64,000 bases of DNA from Qipengyuania sphaerica (GTDB lineage Bacteria > Pseudomonadota > Alphaproteobacteria > Sphingomonadales > Sphingomonadaceae). The DNA lies in assembly GCF_019711595.1 (NCBI RefSeq), contig NZ_JAIGNR010000004.1, forward strand, positions 186,001-250,000, in the 5' to 3' direction. Below, piece by piece: positions 44,270 to 53,872 of this stretch (position 1 is its first letter; every line of letters starts with the position of its first letter). The notes below the pieces were generated by a model that searched no databases, was not told where the DNA came from, and saw nothing but the letters and a program-made list of their open reading frames with translations. The position numbers and the translations under genes were made by a program.

Positions 44270-45619
44270 ATGTTCACAAGCACACATCTTCTGCGCACAA
44301 GGCGGTTCCTTCCGCTCTTCGTCACGCAGCTTTTCAACGCCTTCAACGACAATCTCTACAAGACCGCGATGGTCCTGTTCGTCGTCTACCAGATCTATAA
44401 TTCGGAAGAGGCCGAAGGGCTGTTTTCAGCTGTCGCCTCGGGCCTGTTCATTCTGCCGTTCTTCGTCCTGTCTGCCCTTGCCGGGCAGCTTGCCGACATG
44501 CGCGACAAGGCGCTCATCATCCGCAGGGTAAAGGCTTTCGAGATACTGCTGATGGTCATCGGTGCCGCGGGCCTGATGATGGCCTGGCAGGGCTACGAGA
44601 TGCCTGTCACCGTGTTCGGGATCGAAACCAGCGTGCCGGTATTGCTGATGCTGCTGGCGCTCTTCATGACCGGCATCCAGTCGACATTCCTCGGCCCGAT
44701 CAAATATGCGATCCTGCCGCAGCACTTGCGCAAGGACGAGGTTTTGGCGGGCACGGGACTGGTGGAAGCCGGGACCTATATCGCCATCCTTGCAGGCACG
44801 ATCCTTGCCGGTTGGATTCCTGTCGAGGCGGCCGCCGTCGGCATCATCCTGACCTCGATAGTCGGCTATCTGGTCGCACGGCAGGTTCCGTCCGCCCCAC
44901 CGCAGGGCAAGGTCGAAAAGCTCGACTGGCACATCCTGCGCGCCTCGGTGAAGCTGGTGCGCGAAACGATGCACAACAAGGAAGTCTTCTACGCCATCCT
45001 GGCAATCAGCTTCTTCTGGACCATCGGCGCGGTGCTGTTCATCCAGTTCCCGCCGCTTGCCAAGAACGTGATCATGGCGAGCAAGGAGGTGGCGAGCATC
45101 TTCCTCGTGGTGTTCTCGGTGGGCGTGGCGATCGGTTCGGTGGCGGTCGGTGCGCTGCTCAAGGGCAAGGTTTCGGCGCGCTACGCCCCGCAATCGGTGA
45201 TCGTGATGGGGGCCTTCGTCGTCGCCTTCTACGCGGTCTGCAAATTGTGGGAGGCCGACAAGCCGGCCGAGCTGCTCGATGTAACGGGTTTCCTTGCCTG
45301 GCCGCTTGCAACGGTGATCCTGCTCTGCCTGCTGGGCATAGCGGTGGCAGGCGGCATGTTCGTGGTGCCGCTCTACGCGTTCCTCACCACGCGTGTCTCG
45401 CCCGACAAGGCCTCGCGCACGATCGCGGCGAACAATATCGTCAATTCGGGCGCAATGGTTTGCGGTTCGCTTGCGGCGATGGCGATGAGCGCCGCGGGAG
45501 TGCCAATCGTCGAGCAGGTGCTGATCAGCGCGGCTATGTGCCTGATTTCCGCATGGCTCGGGCGCAGGTTGCTGGCCGCCGAACGGGCAGCAGGCATGCA
45601 CGAGGCAGAAGCGGGCTGA
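44270..45619 (+). CDS. MFS transporter, LplT (lysophospholipid)-like
   Basis: This protein of about 449 residues has twelve predicted membrane segments and begins MFTSTHLLRTRRFLPLFVTQ followed by LFNAFNDNLYKTAMV, close to the FNDN motif of lysophospholipid transporter LplT. The ATG at 44270 has GGGGG upstream; in-frame starts at 44207 and 44222 are possible. Lying beside pgsA, a lipid-handling role is plausible. No acyltransferase domain is fused. Confidence 0.82.
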   Translation: MFTSTHLLRTRRFLPLFVTQLFNAFNDNLYKTAMVLFVVYQIYNSEEAEGLFSAVASGLFILPFFVLSALAGQLADMRDKALIIRRVKAFEILLMVIGAAGLMMAWQGYEMPVTVFGIETSVPVLLMLLALFMTGIQSTFLGPIKYAILPQHLRKDEVLAGTGLVEAGTYIAILAGTILAGWIPVEAAAVGIILTSIVGYLVARQVPSAPPQGKVEKLDWHILRASVKLVRETMHNKEVFYAILAISFFWTIGAVLFIQFPPLAKNVIMASKEVASIFLVVFSVGVAIGSVAVGALLKGKVSARYAPQSVIVMGAFVVAFYAVCKLWEADKPAELLDVTGFLAWPLATVILLCLLGIAVAGGMFVVPLYAFLTTRVSPDKASRTIAANNIVNSGAMVCGSLAAMAMSAAGVPIVEQVLISAAMCLISAWLGRRLLAAERAAGMHEAEAG

Positions 45620-45634
45620 ACCGCAGTTCTTAAG

Positions 45635-45829
45635 TCAGATAATGTAGGCGAGAACCGCGACAAGGGTCGCGAAATAGGTCGTTGCCACACCGCGCACGTC
45701 GTTTGCGGTCAGCTTCCAGTCCACAACCTCGCCCTGCGGGACGTCGGCAAACATCCGGCGGCGTTGCGGCAGGCTCATCCGCAGCCAGTGGCGGGCGGCT
45801 TCGTTCGAGAGGACTAGGGCGCGTCTCAT
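45635..45829 (-). CDS. Small C-terminally anchored protein
   Basis: This 64-residue protein starts MRRALVLSNEAARHWLRMSL and ends in a hydrophobic segment (GVATTYFATLVAVLAYII). The composition is protein-like and the C-terminal segment could insert in the membrane. It is convergent with the MFS gene. No family recognised. Confidence 0.6.
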   Translation of the reverse strand: MRRALVLSNEAARHWLRMSLPQRRRMFADVPQGEVVDWKLTANDVRGVATTYFATLVAVLAYII

Positions 45830-45978
45830 GATGCCTACTTAACGAATTTTTAACTATTGGTTTCCCCGCAAATCCGCGCCGTTCCAATTCGGGACAGCAT
45901 TTTCCAATCCTGGGGATAATCGGGAACCGAATTCGCAGCGATTGCGCGAGAGGTCGCGCGGCGCTAACCGCCCCAGCC

Positions 45979-47646
45979 ATGACCACACGCCCTACCCCCG
46001 CCGCCGCCAAGCTGCTCGTCGATTGCCTGATCGAGCAAGGCTGCGAGCGGATTTTCACCGTCCCCGGCGAAAGCTTCCTCCAGGTGCTCGACGCGCTTGG
46101 CCAGCAGGACACGATCGACCTCGTCACCTGCCGCCAGGAAGGCGGGGTGGCGATGATGGCCTGCGCCGACGGGGCGATGACCCAGCGACCCGGCGTGGCC
46201 TTCGTCACGCGCGGGCCCGGTGCCACCAACGCCAGCATCGGCGTGCACGTCGCGATGCAGGATTCGCAGCCGATGATCCTCTTCGTGGGCGACGTCGACA
46301 GCGAGATGCGCGACCGCGAGGGCTTCCAGGAGGTCGATTTCGCCGCCTTTTTCGGCCCCATCGCCAAATGGGCCGCGCGCATCGACAGCGCGGACAGGAT
46401 CCCCGAATACGTCGCCCGCGCCTATGCCATGGCGATTTCGGGCCGCCCCGGGCCAGTCGTGCTCGCCCTGCCCGAAGACATGCTGAGCCGCGACACCGAT
46501 GCCAAACCGCGAAAGCGGGTCGAGCGCCCGGCACAGGCGCCGTGCCCCGATGCAATGCAGGCGATGAGGGCGCTCATCGCCGATGCCGCCTCGCCCATCG
46601 CGGTGATCGGCGGCGCGGGCTGGAATGCCAAGGCGCGCGAATACTTCCAGCTTTTCGCCGAGCGCCTCGGCATCCCCGTCACCACGGCATTCCGGAGGCA
46701 GGATGCGATCTCGCCTTCGAGCCGCGTCTATGCCGGCAACCTCGGATACGGCCCCAACCCCAAGCTGGTCGAGCGGGTGAAGAATGCCGACCTCGTGCTG
46801 GCAGTCGGCGCGCGGCTGGGTGAGGCGACCACCGACGGTTACACCGTCCCCCCGCTGGTCGATGGCGAGCGCATGCTCATCCACGTCCATCCCGATCCCA
46901 ACGAGCTCAACAGCGTCTATCCCGCCGACCTTGCGATCTGCGCCGAGATGGACGAATTCGCCGAAAGCGCTGCCTTGTGGGACGATGGCGATGCGATCGA
47001 TTTCGATGCGGGGCGGCAGGCGCACGCCGAATGGGAAGCCTGGGCGACCGCGCGTCCCGCCGACTATGCGCTCGACATGGCGTCGTGCGTCCAGTTCATG
47101 CGCGACACGCTCCCTGCCGATACGATCATCTGCAACGGCGCCGGAAATTTTGCGGGATGGTGGCACCGCTACTGGCGCTACGAAGGTTTCCCGACCCAGC
47201 TCGCCCCGACCTGCGGCGCGATGGGCTATGGCGTTCCCGCAGCGGTGGCAGCCGCTCTCCGCTTCCCGCAGCGCACCGTCGTTGCCGTGGCCGGCGATGG
47301 CGATTTCATGATGAACGGGCAGGAACTGGCGACCGCCGTCCAGCACGATGCGAACATGATCGTGATCGTGGTCGACAATTCGGCCTATGGCACGATCCGC
47401 ATGCACCAGGAACGCGAATTCCCGGGCGACGAACGCATCAGCGGCACCCGCCTCGCCAATCCCGATTTCGCGGCCCTCGCTTCGGCCTATGGTGGATGGT
47501 CGGCCAGCGCCTCGACCACCCAGGAATTCAAGGACGCGCTCGTCGCTGCCGAAGGCCGCTCGGGCCTGCGCCTGATCCACGCCAGGATCGAGATCGAACA
47601 GCTCGCCGCCAGCGGCGCGACAGTCAGCGGTCTCCGCAACCGTTGA
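45979..47646 (+). CDS. Thiamine-diphosphate-dependent enzyme, acetolactate synthase-like
   Basis: This 555-residue protein has the three-domain layout of the large subunit of acetolactate synthase: an N-terminal pyrimidine-binding domain (GCERIFTVPGES and CRQEGG), a central domain, and a C-terminal cofactor domain with GDGDFMMNGQEL...VVDNSAYG. It may be a decarboxylase or synthase of 2-oxo acids. No small regulatory subunit lies next to it, so true IlvB is doubtful. A terminator follows. Confidence 0.85.
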   Translation: MTTRPTPAAAKLLVDCLIEQGCERIFTVPGESFLQVLDALGQQDTIDLVTCRQEGGVAMMACADGAMTQRPGVAFVTRGPGATNASIGVHVAMQDSQPMILFVGDVDSEMRDREGFQEVDFAAFFGPIAKWAARIDSADRIPEYVARAYAMAISGRPGPVVLALPEDMLSRDTDAKPRKRVERPAQAPCPDAMQAMRALIADAASPIAVIGGAGWNAKAREYFQLFAERLGIPVTTAFRRQDAISPSSRVYAGNLGYGPNPKLVERVKNADLVLAVGARLGEATTDGYTVPPLVDGERMLIHVHPDPNELNSVYPADLAICAEMDEFAESAALWDDGDAIDFDAGRQAHAEWEAWATARPADYALDMASCVQFMRDTLPADTIICNGAGNFAGWWHRYWRYEGFPTQLAPTCGAMGYGVPAAVAAALRFPQRTVVAVAGDGDFMMNGQELATAVQHDANMIVIVVDNSAYGTIRMHQEREFPGDERISGTRLANPDFAALASAYGGWSASASTTQEFKDALVAAEGRSGLRLIHARIEIEQLAASGATVSGLRNR

Positions 47647-47656
47647 CAGCAAGCGA

Positions 47657-47689
47657 AAGGGCCGCCTACCATGTCGGGAGACGGCCCTT
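47657..47689. terminator. Terminator after the thiamine-diphosphate enzyme gene
   Basis: AAGGGCCG and CGGCCCTT with additional inner pairs make a stem-loop about 10 bases after the stop, followed by TCCTC. Confidence 0.65.
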
Positions 47690-47719
47690 CCTCGCTGAAT
47701 TTCAGCGTAGCGGCTAACG

Positions 47720-47902
47720 TTAAATGTCGTTGCCGAGTTCGCCTTCGATTTCACCCTTGAACTGCTGGGCTTCGCCCTTGCGTTCCTGGCGCTCGCCTTC
47801 CTGGTGGAGGCTGGCATCGTCGGTCATCTCTGCAACGGCCTGCTTGGTGTTGCCGCTCATTTCGTTGGCATTGCCTTTGATTTTTTCTGTCAGTTCGCCC
47901 AT
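47720..47902 (-). CDS. CsbD-like stress protein
   Basis: This 60-residue hydrophilic protein starts MGELTEKIKGNANEMSGNTK and has the repeated KGxANE and KGE patterns of CsbD proteins, general-stress proteins of unknown action. GGAGAGG lies before the ATG at 47902. It is convergent with the preceding gene. Confidence 0.85.
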   Translation of the reverse strand: MGELTEKIKGNANEMSGNTKQAVAEMTDDASLHQEGERQERKGEAQQFKGEIEGELGNDI

Positions 47903-48020
47903 GGGGCCTCTCCTTCTGTCTGGTTGCACCAATTGTGGTGCGCTTACAGGGAGATAACGGGCGGGAAGCAGCTGGCGTTCCGGTGGATTGCGGCGAAGCG
48001 TTAGGCCCGAGCGGTAAAGC

Positions 48021-48431
48021 CTAGATGCCCGCCATCGAACAGATGACCGACCATTCCTCAGGCGTGATTTCGGCCACCGAAAGGCGTGACAGCTTCACCA
48101 GTTCGCACTCGGCCAGCTGCGGCTCCGCCTTGATCTGCTTGAGCGTGACCGGATGCGGCAGCTTGGTCTTCGGCTTCACCTTTACCGCCGCCCATTTGCC
48201 CTCGGGATCGGTCGGATCGGTGATCCCTGCAACGCTTACTTCGCAGATGCCGACGATCTCGAGCCCCTCGCGCGAGTGATAGAAGAAGGCCTGGTCACCA
48301 ACTTTCATGGCAGCAAGGTTGTTCTTCGCCCGGTGGTTGCGGACACCGTCCCAGGTGCCTTCCTTTTCGGCTACGAGGTCGTCCCAGCTGTATTTGAAAG
48401 GTTCGGATTTCATCAGCCAGTAACGGGCCAT
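48021..48431 (-). CDS. EVE domain protein
   Basis: This 136-residue protein starts MARYWLMKSEPFKYSWDDLV and continues with TWDGVRNHRAKNNLAAMKVGDQAFFYHS, the EVE (PUA-like, thymocyte nuclear protein 1) pattern. EVE domains bind modified bases; the cellular role in bacteria is uncertain. It lies alone and is divergent from the GGDEF-EAL gene. Confidence 0.9.
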   Translation of the reverse strand: MARYWLMKSEPFKYSWDDLVAEKEGTWDGVRNHRAKNNLAAMKVGDQAFFYHSREGLEIVGICEVSVAGITDPTDPEGKWAAVKVKPKTKLPHPVTLKQIKAEPQLAECELVKLSRLSVAEITPEEWSVICSMAGI

Positions 48432-48557
48432 ATTTTTGCGCTCCTGAGGGTCTTTGGTTTGGCGCTGCGTAGCGGGCGACAGAGGGCTTGGCCAGTCCGA
48501 GCCAAGTAACGGAAAAACCAGTTAACGGGTTTTTAGGCAGCGCCGCGTAATTAGAGC

Positions 48558-50270
48558 TTGCCGACAACTCCGGGGGGTCCCTTGGCGCAGGATCAAGAGC
48601 CAGTAACCGTTACCGACCGAGCAGCACGCAAGAGCGTGTGGCCCGCCGTGCGCAAGCGCCATGACTTTGTCACCCTGGCGATCGCTCTGGCCGCCATCGG
48701 TCTGTTCATGGCGACTGCAAGCATGGTCCTGCCTGCGCTGCTGCGCCATGGTTTTGGCGGCGCGGACGGTCCAGACGCAATTCTGACGAATGCGCTGATC
48801 CTCAACATCGCCCTCATCCTGCTCGGCTGGAACCGCTACAAGGCCTTGAACGGCGAGCTCGAGCACCAGAAACGTGCCGAGCGCGAAGCTCGCCAGCTGG
48901 CCGACAAGGACGACCTTACCGGCAGCCTCAACCGCCGCAGTTTTGCCGCGATGCTGGAGGGTCTCCTCAGCGGGGAGAAGAACCCCGACCGCGCGATCGC
49001 CGCAATTGCGATCGACCTCGACAACTTCAAGCAGGTCAACGACCTCAACGGTCATGCCGCCGGCGACAAGGTGCTGTGCGAAGCTGCCGAGCGGATTGCC
49101 AAACTGCTGCCCGATGGTGCGCAGCTGGCCCGCCTGGGTGGCGACGAGTTCATCTGCGCCGTACCCTATCTCACGCATTCGCCCGATCGCATCGACCATC
49201 TCGTCACGCGGATGATCGAAACCGTGGCACGCCCGGTTGTACACCAGGCCAATGCCATCGATATCACCGTGTCGATCGGTATCGCGGGCTCCAACCAGCT
49301 CGACGGACAGAGCATCGAAACCCCGGCGCAGGACCTGATGCACAAGGCGGATATCGCCATGTATCACGCCAAGAAGCAGGGCAAGAACCGCTTCTACTGG
49401 TTCGAAGCGCCGATGGAGAACGAACTGCGCTTTCGTAACGAACTCGAAGCCGGCATCCGCCGCGGCATCGAGAACGACGAGTTCGTTCCCTATTACGAGC
49501 AGCAGATCGATCTCGATACGGGCGAAATCGTCGGCTTCGAGATGCTGGCACGCTGGGAATCGCCCGAGATGGGGCTGGTGAACCCAGACATCTTCATTCC
49601 CATCGCCGAAGAGATCGGTGTCATCGCCGATCTTTCGGAGCGCCTGATTTCGAAGGCTTTCGAGGATGCCAAGCAATGGGATCCGGAGATCACGCTGTCG
49701 GTGAATATTTCGCCGGTGCAGATGCGCGATCCGTGGTTTGCGCAGAAGATCCTCAAGATGCTGGTGGAACACCGCTTCCCTGCGCATCGCCTCGACATCG
49801 AAGTCACAGAAACCTGCCTGCACGAAAACATCGGCATGGTGCGTTCGATGATCACCTCGCTGCGCAACCAGGGCGTCAAGGTCAGCCTCGACGACTTCGG
49901 GACCGGATACTCCAGCCTCTCGCAGCTGCGCAGCCTGCCGTTTGACCGGCTCAAGATCGACCGCAGCTTCATCACCGAACTGAGCAACGAGAACCAGAGC
50001 GACAAGCTCGTCGATGCGATCGTCTCGATGAGCGACGGCCTTAAGCTGCCAATCACTGCCGAGGGCATCGAGAACGAAAAGGTCCTCGAAGCCCTGAGCC
50101 GCTGGGGCAGCATGAAGGGCCAGGGCTACCACTATGGCCGCCCCGAACCGGCCGACGATGTCCTTAAGCGGCTCGAGATGGCCGGCAAGCTGGCACTGAC
50201 GAACGAAGACAATGTCGTCAGTCTCGCAAACACCTCCGACGAAGACGATACCGCGAAGCGCGCCGGCTAA
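48558..50270 (+). CDS. GGDEF-EAL cyclic-di-GMP protein
   Basis: This 570-residue inner-membrane protein has two membrane segments (about 35-60 and 75-92), a short linker helix, a GGDEF domain with RLGGDEFICAV intact (about 195) and an EAL domain. The EAL signature reads EML (GFEMLARW), with EVTET, DDFGTGYSS, KIDRSF and AEGIEN otherwise conserved. Both synthase and phosphodiesterase activities are possible. No ATG lies before the membrane segments, so it begins with TTG at 48558 or 48582; the latter has a GGGGGG stretch just upstream. Confidence 0.85.
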   Translation: MPTTPGGPLAQDQEPVTVTDRAARKSVWPAVRKRHDFVTLAIALAAIGLFMATASMVLPALLRHGFGGADGPDAILTNALILNIALILLGWNRYKALNGELEHQKRAEREARQLADKDDLTGSLNRRSFAAMLEGLLSGEKNPDRAIAAIAIDLDNFKQVNDLNGHAAGDKVLCEAAERIAKLLPDGAQLARLGGDEFICAVPYLTHSPDRIDHLVTRMIETVARPVVHQANAIDITVSIGIAGSNQLDGQSIETPAQDLMHKADIAMYHAKKQGKNRFYWFEAPMENELRFRNELEAGIRRGIENDEFVPYYEQQIDLDTGEIVGFEMLARWESPEMGLVNPDIFIPIAEEIGVIADLSERLISKAFEDAKQWDPEITLSVNISPVQMRDPWFAQKILKMLVEHRFPAHRLDIEVTETCLHENIGMVRSMITSLRNQGVKVSLDDFGTGYSSLSQLRSLPFDRLKIDRSFITELSNENQSDKLVDAIVSMSDGLKLPITAEGIENEKVLEALSRWGSMKGQGYHYGRPEPADDVLKRLEMAGKLALTNEDNVVSLANTSDEDDTAKRAG

Positions 50271-50311
50271 GGCTGGACGTTAAACATCGCAGCACCTAGA
50301 TGCGCGGTCCT

Positions 50312-51121
50312 ATGCGCGTCTCCTTCACCAAGATGCATGGTCTCGGCAACGACTTCGTCGTGCTGGATGCGCGCGCGCAGGAAATACCAACGATCACGGA
50401 AAAGGTCGCCGCGCGGCTGGCGGATCGCAACACCGGCATCGGGTGCGACCAACTGATTTTGCTCGAACCGAGCGATGGCGCCGACTTTCGCATGCGGATT
50501 TTCAACCATGACGGCGGCGAAGTCGGTGCCTGCGGCAATGCAACGCGCGCCGTGGCTTTGCTCCATGGAAGCGAGGCGCGGATCGAGACGGGCGGCGGCA
50601 TGCTGACGGCGTCACCGACCGGTGACGGAGCAAGCGTGGACATGGGCGAACCGCGCTTCGACTGGGACGCGATCCCGCTGGCTTATCCCGTGGACACGCT
50701 CTCGATGCCTGTCGGCTGGGAAACGCTGAACGATCCGGGCGCGGTGAATGTCGGCAATCCGCACGTAATCTTCTTTGTAGAGGATACAGATGCCGTGCCG
50801 CTCGATCGCATCGGGCCCGAGATCGAGAACGATCCGCTCTTCCCCGAGCGCGTGAACGTCAACGTCGCGACCATCGAAAACCGGAACCGCATCCGCCTGC
50901 GGGTGTGGGAGCGCGGCGCGGGGCTGACCCGCGCTTGCGGGACGGGCGCCTGTGCCACGGCAATCCATGCGATCCGCCGCAAGCTGGTCGACAATCCGGT
51001 GACCGTCGCCCTCCCCGGCGGCGAGCTCGATATCGCATGGCATCCTGGCGGTTCCATCCGCATGACCGGACCTGCCACCGAAAGCTATCGCGGCTCGTTC
51101 GAATGGGACGATTACGCGTGA
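50312..51121 (+). CDS. dapF: Diaminopimelate epimerase
   Basis: This 269-residue enzyme converts L,L- to meso-diaminopimelate for lysine and peptidoglycan. The two catalytic cysteines are in GACGNATRAV and RACGTGACATA. It starts MRVSFTKMHGLGNDFVVLDA at 50312; an ATG at 50300 is four codons upstream. The next gene overlaps its stop as GTGA, forming dapF-mtaB-ftsY-yciB. Confidence 0.96.
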   Translation: MRVSFTKMHGLGNDFVVLDARAQEIPTITEKVAARLADRNTGIGCDQLILLEPSDGADFRMRIFNHDGGEVGACGNATRAVALLHGSEARIETGGGMLTASPTGDGASVDMGEPRFDWDAIPLAYPVDTLSMPVGWETLNDPGAVNVGNPHVIFFVEDTDAVPLDRIGPEIENDPLFPERVNVNVATIENRNRIRLRVWERGAGLTRACGTGACATAIHAIRRKLVDNPVTVALPGGELDIAWHPGGSIRMTGPATESYRGSFEWDDYA

Positions 51122-52305
51122 ACGCCCCGGTCAAATCGCCCGAAGTGGTCTCTCTGGGCTGCCGCCTGAATATTTCCGAGAGCGAGCGCATCCGCGCCAT
51201 GCTGGCCGGCGAAGACAATCTGGTCGTCGTCAACAGCTGCGCGGTGACGAGCGAGGCGGTGCGGCAGACGCGGCAGGCCATCCGCAAGGCGCGCAGAGCC
51301 AATCCCGACGCCCGCCTGCTGGTGACCGGCTGCGCCGCCGATATCGAGCGCGAGCAGCTAGCGGCCATGCCCGAGGTCGATGGGCTGATCGCAAACGAGG
51401 TGAAACTCGATCCACGCTCCTGGAATGTTCCTGCCTCCGCGCCGCCGGTCCCTGCCCTTCACACCCGTGCCTTCGTTGCTGTCCAGAACGGGTGCGACCA
51501 CGCCTGCACTTTCTGCGTCATCCCGCAGGGGCGCGGGAAAAGCCGCTCGCTCGGTGTTCCCGAAGTTCTGCGCGAAGTCGAAGCGCATCTGGAAGCTGGC
51601 GCGTCGGAAGTCGTGCTGACGGGTGTCGATGTCACCTCATGGGGCCATGACCTTGCGGGACAGCCCAAGCTTGGTGCGCTGGTGCGAGCGGTCCTCGATG
51701 CCTTCCCTGCCCTCGCCCGCATCCGCATGTCGTCGATCGACGGGATCGAGGTGGACGAGGAACTGTTCGAACTCTTCGCTTCAGCGCCGCGCGTCATGCC
51801 GCACATCCACCTTTCGCTCCAGCACGGGCATGATCTCATCCTCAAGCGCATGAAGCGGAGGCATTTGCGCGCCGACGCGGCAGATCTGGTGCAGCGCCTC
51901 AAGCAGCGTCGCCCAGATATTGTCGTCGGTGCCGATCTCATCGCCGGCTTTCCGACCGAGACCGAAGAGCATCACCAGGCCAATCTGTCGATCATCCGCG
52001 AATTGCAGATCGTCCACGGCCACATCTTCCCCTATTCGCCCCGTCCCGGCACTCCTGCAGCGCGGATGCCACAGGTCGAGCGCGCCACGATAAAGCGCCG
52101 CGCAGCAGAACTTCGTACCAAAGTTTCGAAGCTGCGCGCAGAGTGGCTGGCGTCGCTCGTCGATAAGCCAACGCAAGTCCTCGCCGAAGCCGACGGGACC
52201 GGCTATTCGCCAGAATTCGCCCGCGTGAAGTTGCCCGAGGGCACGCAGCGCGGCTCCATCGTCACCGTGACGCCCAAGACACTCGAGGACAATCTCCTGT
52301 CATGA
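51118..52305 (+). CDS. mtaB: tRNA t6A37 methylthiotransferase MtaB
   Basis: This 395-residue radical SAM enzyme adds a methylthio group to t6A at tRNA position 37. It has the N-terminal MiaB-like domain (EVVSLGCRLN, NSCAVTSEA and TGCAADIE cysteines) and the radical SAM cluster in GCDHACTFCVIPQGRG. The start is GTG at 51118 overlapping dapF; the frame is open further upstream only as an overlap of dapF. A C-terminal TRAM-like part is present. Confidence 0.95.
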   Translation: MNAPVKSPEVVSLGCRLNISESERIRAMLAGEDNLVVVNSCAVTSEAVRQTRQAIRKARRANPDARLLVTGCAADIEREQLAAMPEVDGLIANEVKLDPRSWNVPASAPPVPALHTRAFVAVQNGCDHACTFCVIPQGRGKSRSLGVPEVLREVEAHLEAGASEVVLTGVDVTSWGHDLAGQPKLGALVRAVLDAFPALARIRMSSIDGIEVDEELFELFASAPRVMPHIHLSLQHGHDLILKRMKRRHLRADAADLVQRLKQRRPDIVVGADLIAGFPTETEEHHQANLSIIRELQIVHGHIFPYSPRPGTPAARMPQVERATIKRRAAELRTKVSKLRAEWLASLVDKPTQVLAEADGTGYSPEFARVKLPEGTQRGSIVTVTPKTLEDNLLS

Positions 52306-53225
52306 GCAAACCCAGCTGGACCGAGCGCCTGTTCGGCGGCTTCAAGAAAACCTCCGAGCGCCTGACCGAAAACCTCTCCGAGGCGGTTACCAAGGCCAAG
52401 CTCGACGATGCGACGCTCGACGATGTCGAGGATGCGCTGATCATGTCCGACCTCGGGCCAAGCGCCGCCGCGCGCATCCGCGAGAAGCTCAGAGAAAAAC
52501 GCTTCGGCCTCGAAATAAGCGCCGACGAGCTGAAGCAGGCGGTGGCAGACGAGATCGCCGCCATCCTGCGCCCGGTCGCCAAGCCGCTCGAGATCACCGC
52601 CTTCCCGCGCCCGCAGGTCCTGCTGGTGATCGGCGTCAACGGCAGCGGCAAGACCACCACCATCGCCAAGCTGGCGCATCTCTTCGTCGAGGACGATTAC
52701 AACGTCATGCTGGCAGCAGGCGACACCTTCCGAGCGGCAGCAATCGGTCAGCTCCAGACCTGGGCAGACCGCGTGGGAGTGCCCATCGTGCGCGGACCCG
52801 AAGGCGGCGATCCGGCCTCCATCGTGTTCGACGCGGTCAAGAAAGGCACCGAGATCGGCACCGACGTGCTCATCGTCGACACCGCCGGCCGCCTCCAGAA
52901 CAAGCGCGAGCTGATGGACGAGCTGGCCAAGATCCGCAAAGTTCTCGGCCGCCTCAACCCCGAAGCACCGCACGACGTGGTGCTGGTGCTCGATGCCACC
53001 AACGGCCAGAACGCACTTAGCCAGATCGACGTTTTCAAGGAGGTCGCAGGTGTGACAGGCCTCGTGATGACCAAGCTCGACGGCACTGCGCGCGGCGGCG
53101 TGCTGGTACAGGCGGCAGAGCAATACGGCCTGCCCATCCATGCCATCGGCGTGGGCGAAAAGATCGACGATTTGCGCCCTTTCGACCCCGACCTGGTTGC
53201 GCGCGTGATTGCGGGGATTGCCTGA
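52302..53225 (+). CDS. ftsY: Signal recognition particle receptor FtsY
   Basis: This 307-residue GTPase receives ribosome-SRP complexes at the membrane. It has the N domain (about 1-90) and the G domain with GVNGSGKTTTIAKL, AAGDTFRAAA, DTAGRLQNK and TKLDGTARGG. It lacks the long acidic A domain of E. coli, as is normal in alphaproteobacteria. Its ATG overlaps the mtaB stop and its stop overlaps the yciB ATG. Confidence 0.97.
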   Translation: MSKPSWTERLFGGFKKTSERLTENLSEAVTKAKLDDATLDDVEDALIMSDLGPSAAARIREKLREKRFGLEISADELKQAVADEIAAILRPVAKPLEITAFPRPQVLLVIGVNGSGKTTTIAKLAHLFVEDDYNVMLAAGDTFRAAAIGQLQTWADRVGVPIVRGPEGGDPASIVFDAVKKGTEIGTDVLIVDTAGRLQNKRELMDELAKIRKVLGRLNPEAPHDVVLVLDATNGQNALSQIDVFKEVAGVTGLVMTKLDGTARGGVLVQAAEQYGLPIHAIGVGEKIDDLRPFDPDLVARVIAGIA

Positions 53226-53872
53226 TGAGCGACACCAAACCTGAAAAAAAGCCCACCGGCTGGCTGCACACGCTGGTCGATTACGGCCCGCTGCTGGTAT
53301 TCCTCGGCGTCTACAAGTTCTACCAGCCGCCCGAGACCTCGACCTTCGGCGAGATCGCTGCGGTGATCTACGGCACCATCGCCTTCATGGTCGCCGCCGT
53401 GGTGGCGCTGGTGTTCAGCAAGTGGAAGTTCGGCAAGGTCAGCCCGATGCTGATCCTTTCCACGACGCTGATCGTCGGCTTCGGAGCGCTAACCATCTGG
53501 CTTCGCGACGAGCGCTTCATCCAGTTCAAGCCGACCGCGATCTACCTCCTGTTCGGATTCGTGCTCATCGTAGGTTGGCTGCGCGACCGGGCATGGCTCC
53601 AGGTGCTATTGGAAGCCGCATTCGAAGGTGTCACGCATGAAGGCTGGCTCAAGCTTTCGCGCAATTGGGGCTTCTTCTTCGTTGCGCTTGCCGGCCTGAA
53701 CGAAGTGCTGGTGCGCACGATGAGCTTCGAAAGCTGGCTTTGGGCGAAGTTGTGGGTGTTCCTGCCCCTGACCTTCCTTTTCACCTTCACGCAGATCCCG
53801 ATGCTGCTGAAACACGGCCTATCGCTGGAGGACACCGACGAAGTTCTAGAAGACGAGCCGCCGACGGCTTGA
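53225..53872 (+). CDS. yciB: Inner membrane septation-type protein YciB
   Basis: This 215-residue protein has five or six membrane segments and the family features DYGPLLVFLGVYKFYQP, PTAIYLLFGFVL, and NWGFFFVALAGLNEVLVRT. YciB (IspZ) supports division and envelope integrity. It begins one base inside the ftsY stop, forming one operon. Confidence 0.92.
   Translation: MSDTKPEKKPTGWLHTLVDYGPLLVFLGVYKFYQPPETSTFGEIAAVIYGTIAFMVAAVVALVFSKWKFGKVSPMLILSTTLIVGFGALTIWLRDERFIQFKPTAIYLLFGFVLIVGWLRDRAWLQVLLEAAFEGVTHEGWLKLSRNWGFFFVALAGLNEVLVRTMSFESWLWAKLWVFLPLTFLFTFTQIPMLLKHGLSLEDTDEVLEDEPPTA

Noticed and set aside
45964..47817. A 617-codon minus-strand frame opposite the thiamine-diphosphate enzyme
   Set aside because: The sense gene has clear cofactor motifs; the antisense frame is rich in Arg and His with no pattern.
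48488..48534. Inverted repeats upstream of the GGDEF-EAL gene as a riboswitch or terminator
   Set aside because: The short CTTGGC/GCCAAG and AAAAACC/GGTTTTT pairs do not build a known riboswitch and have no T run after the stem.
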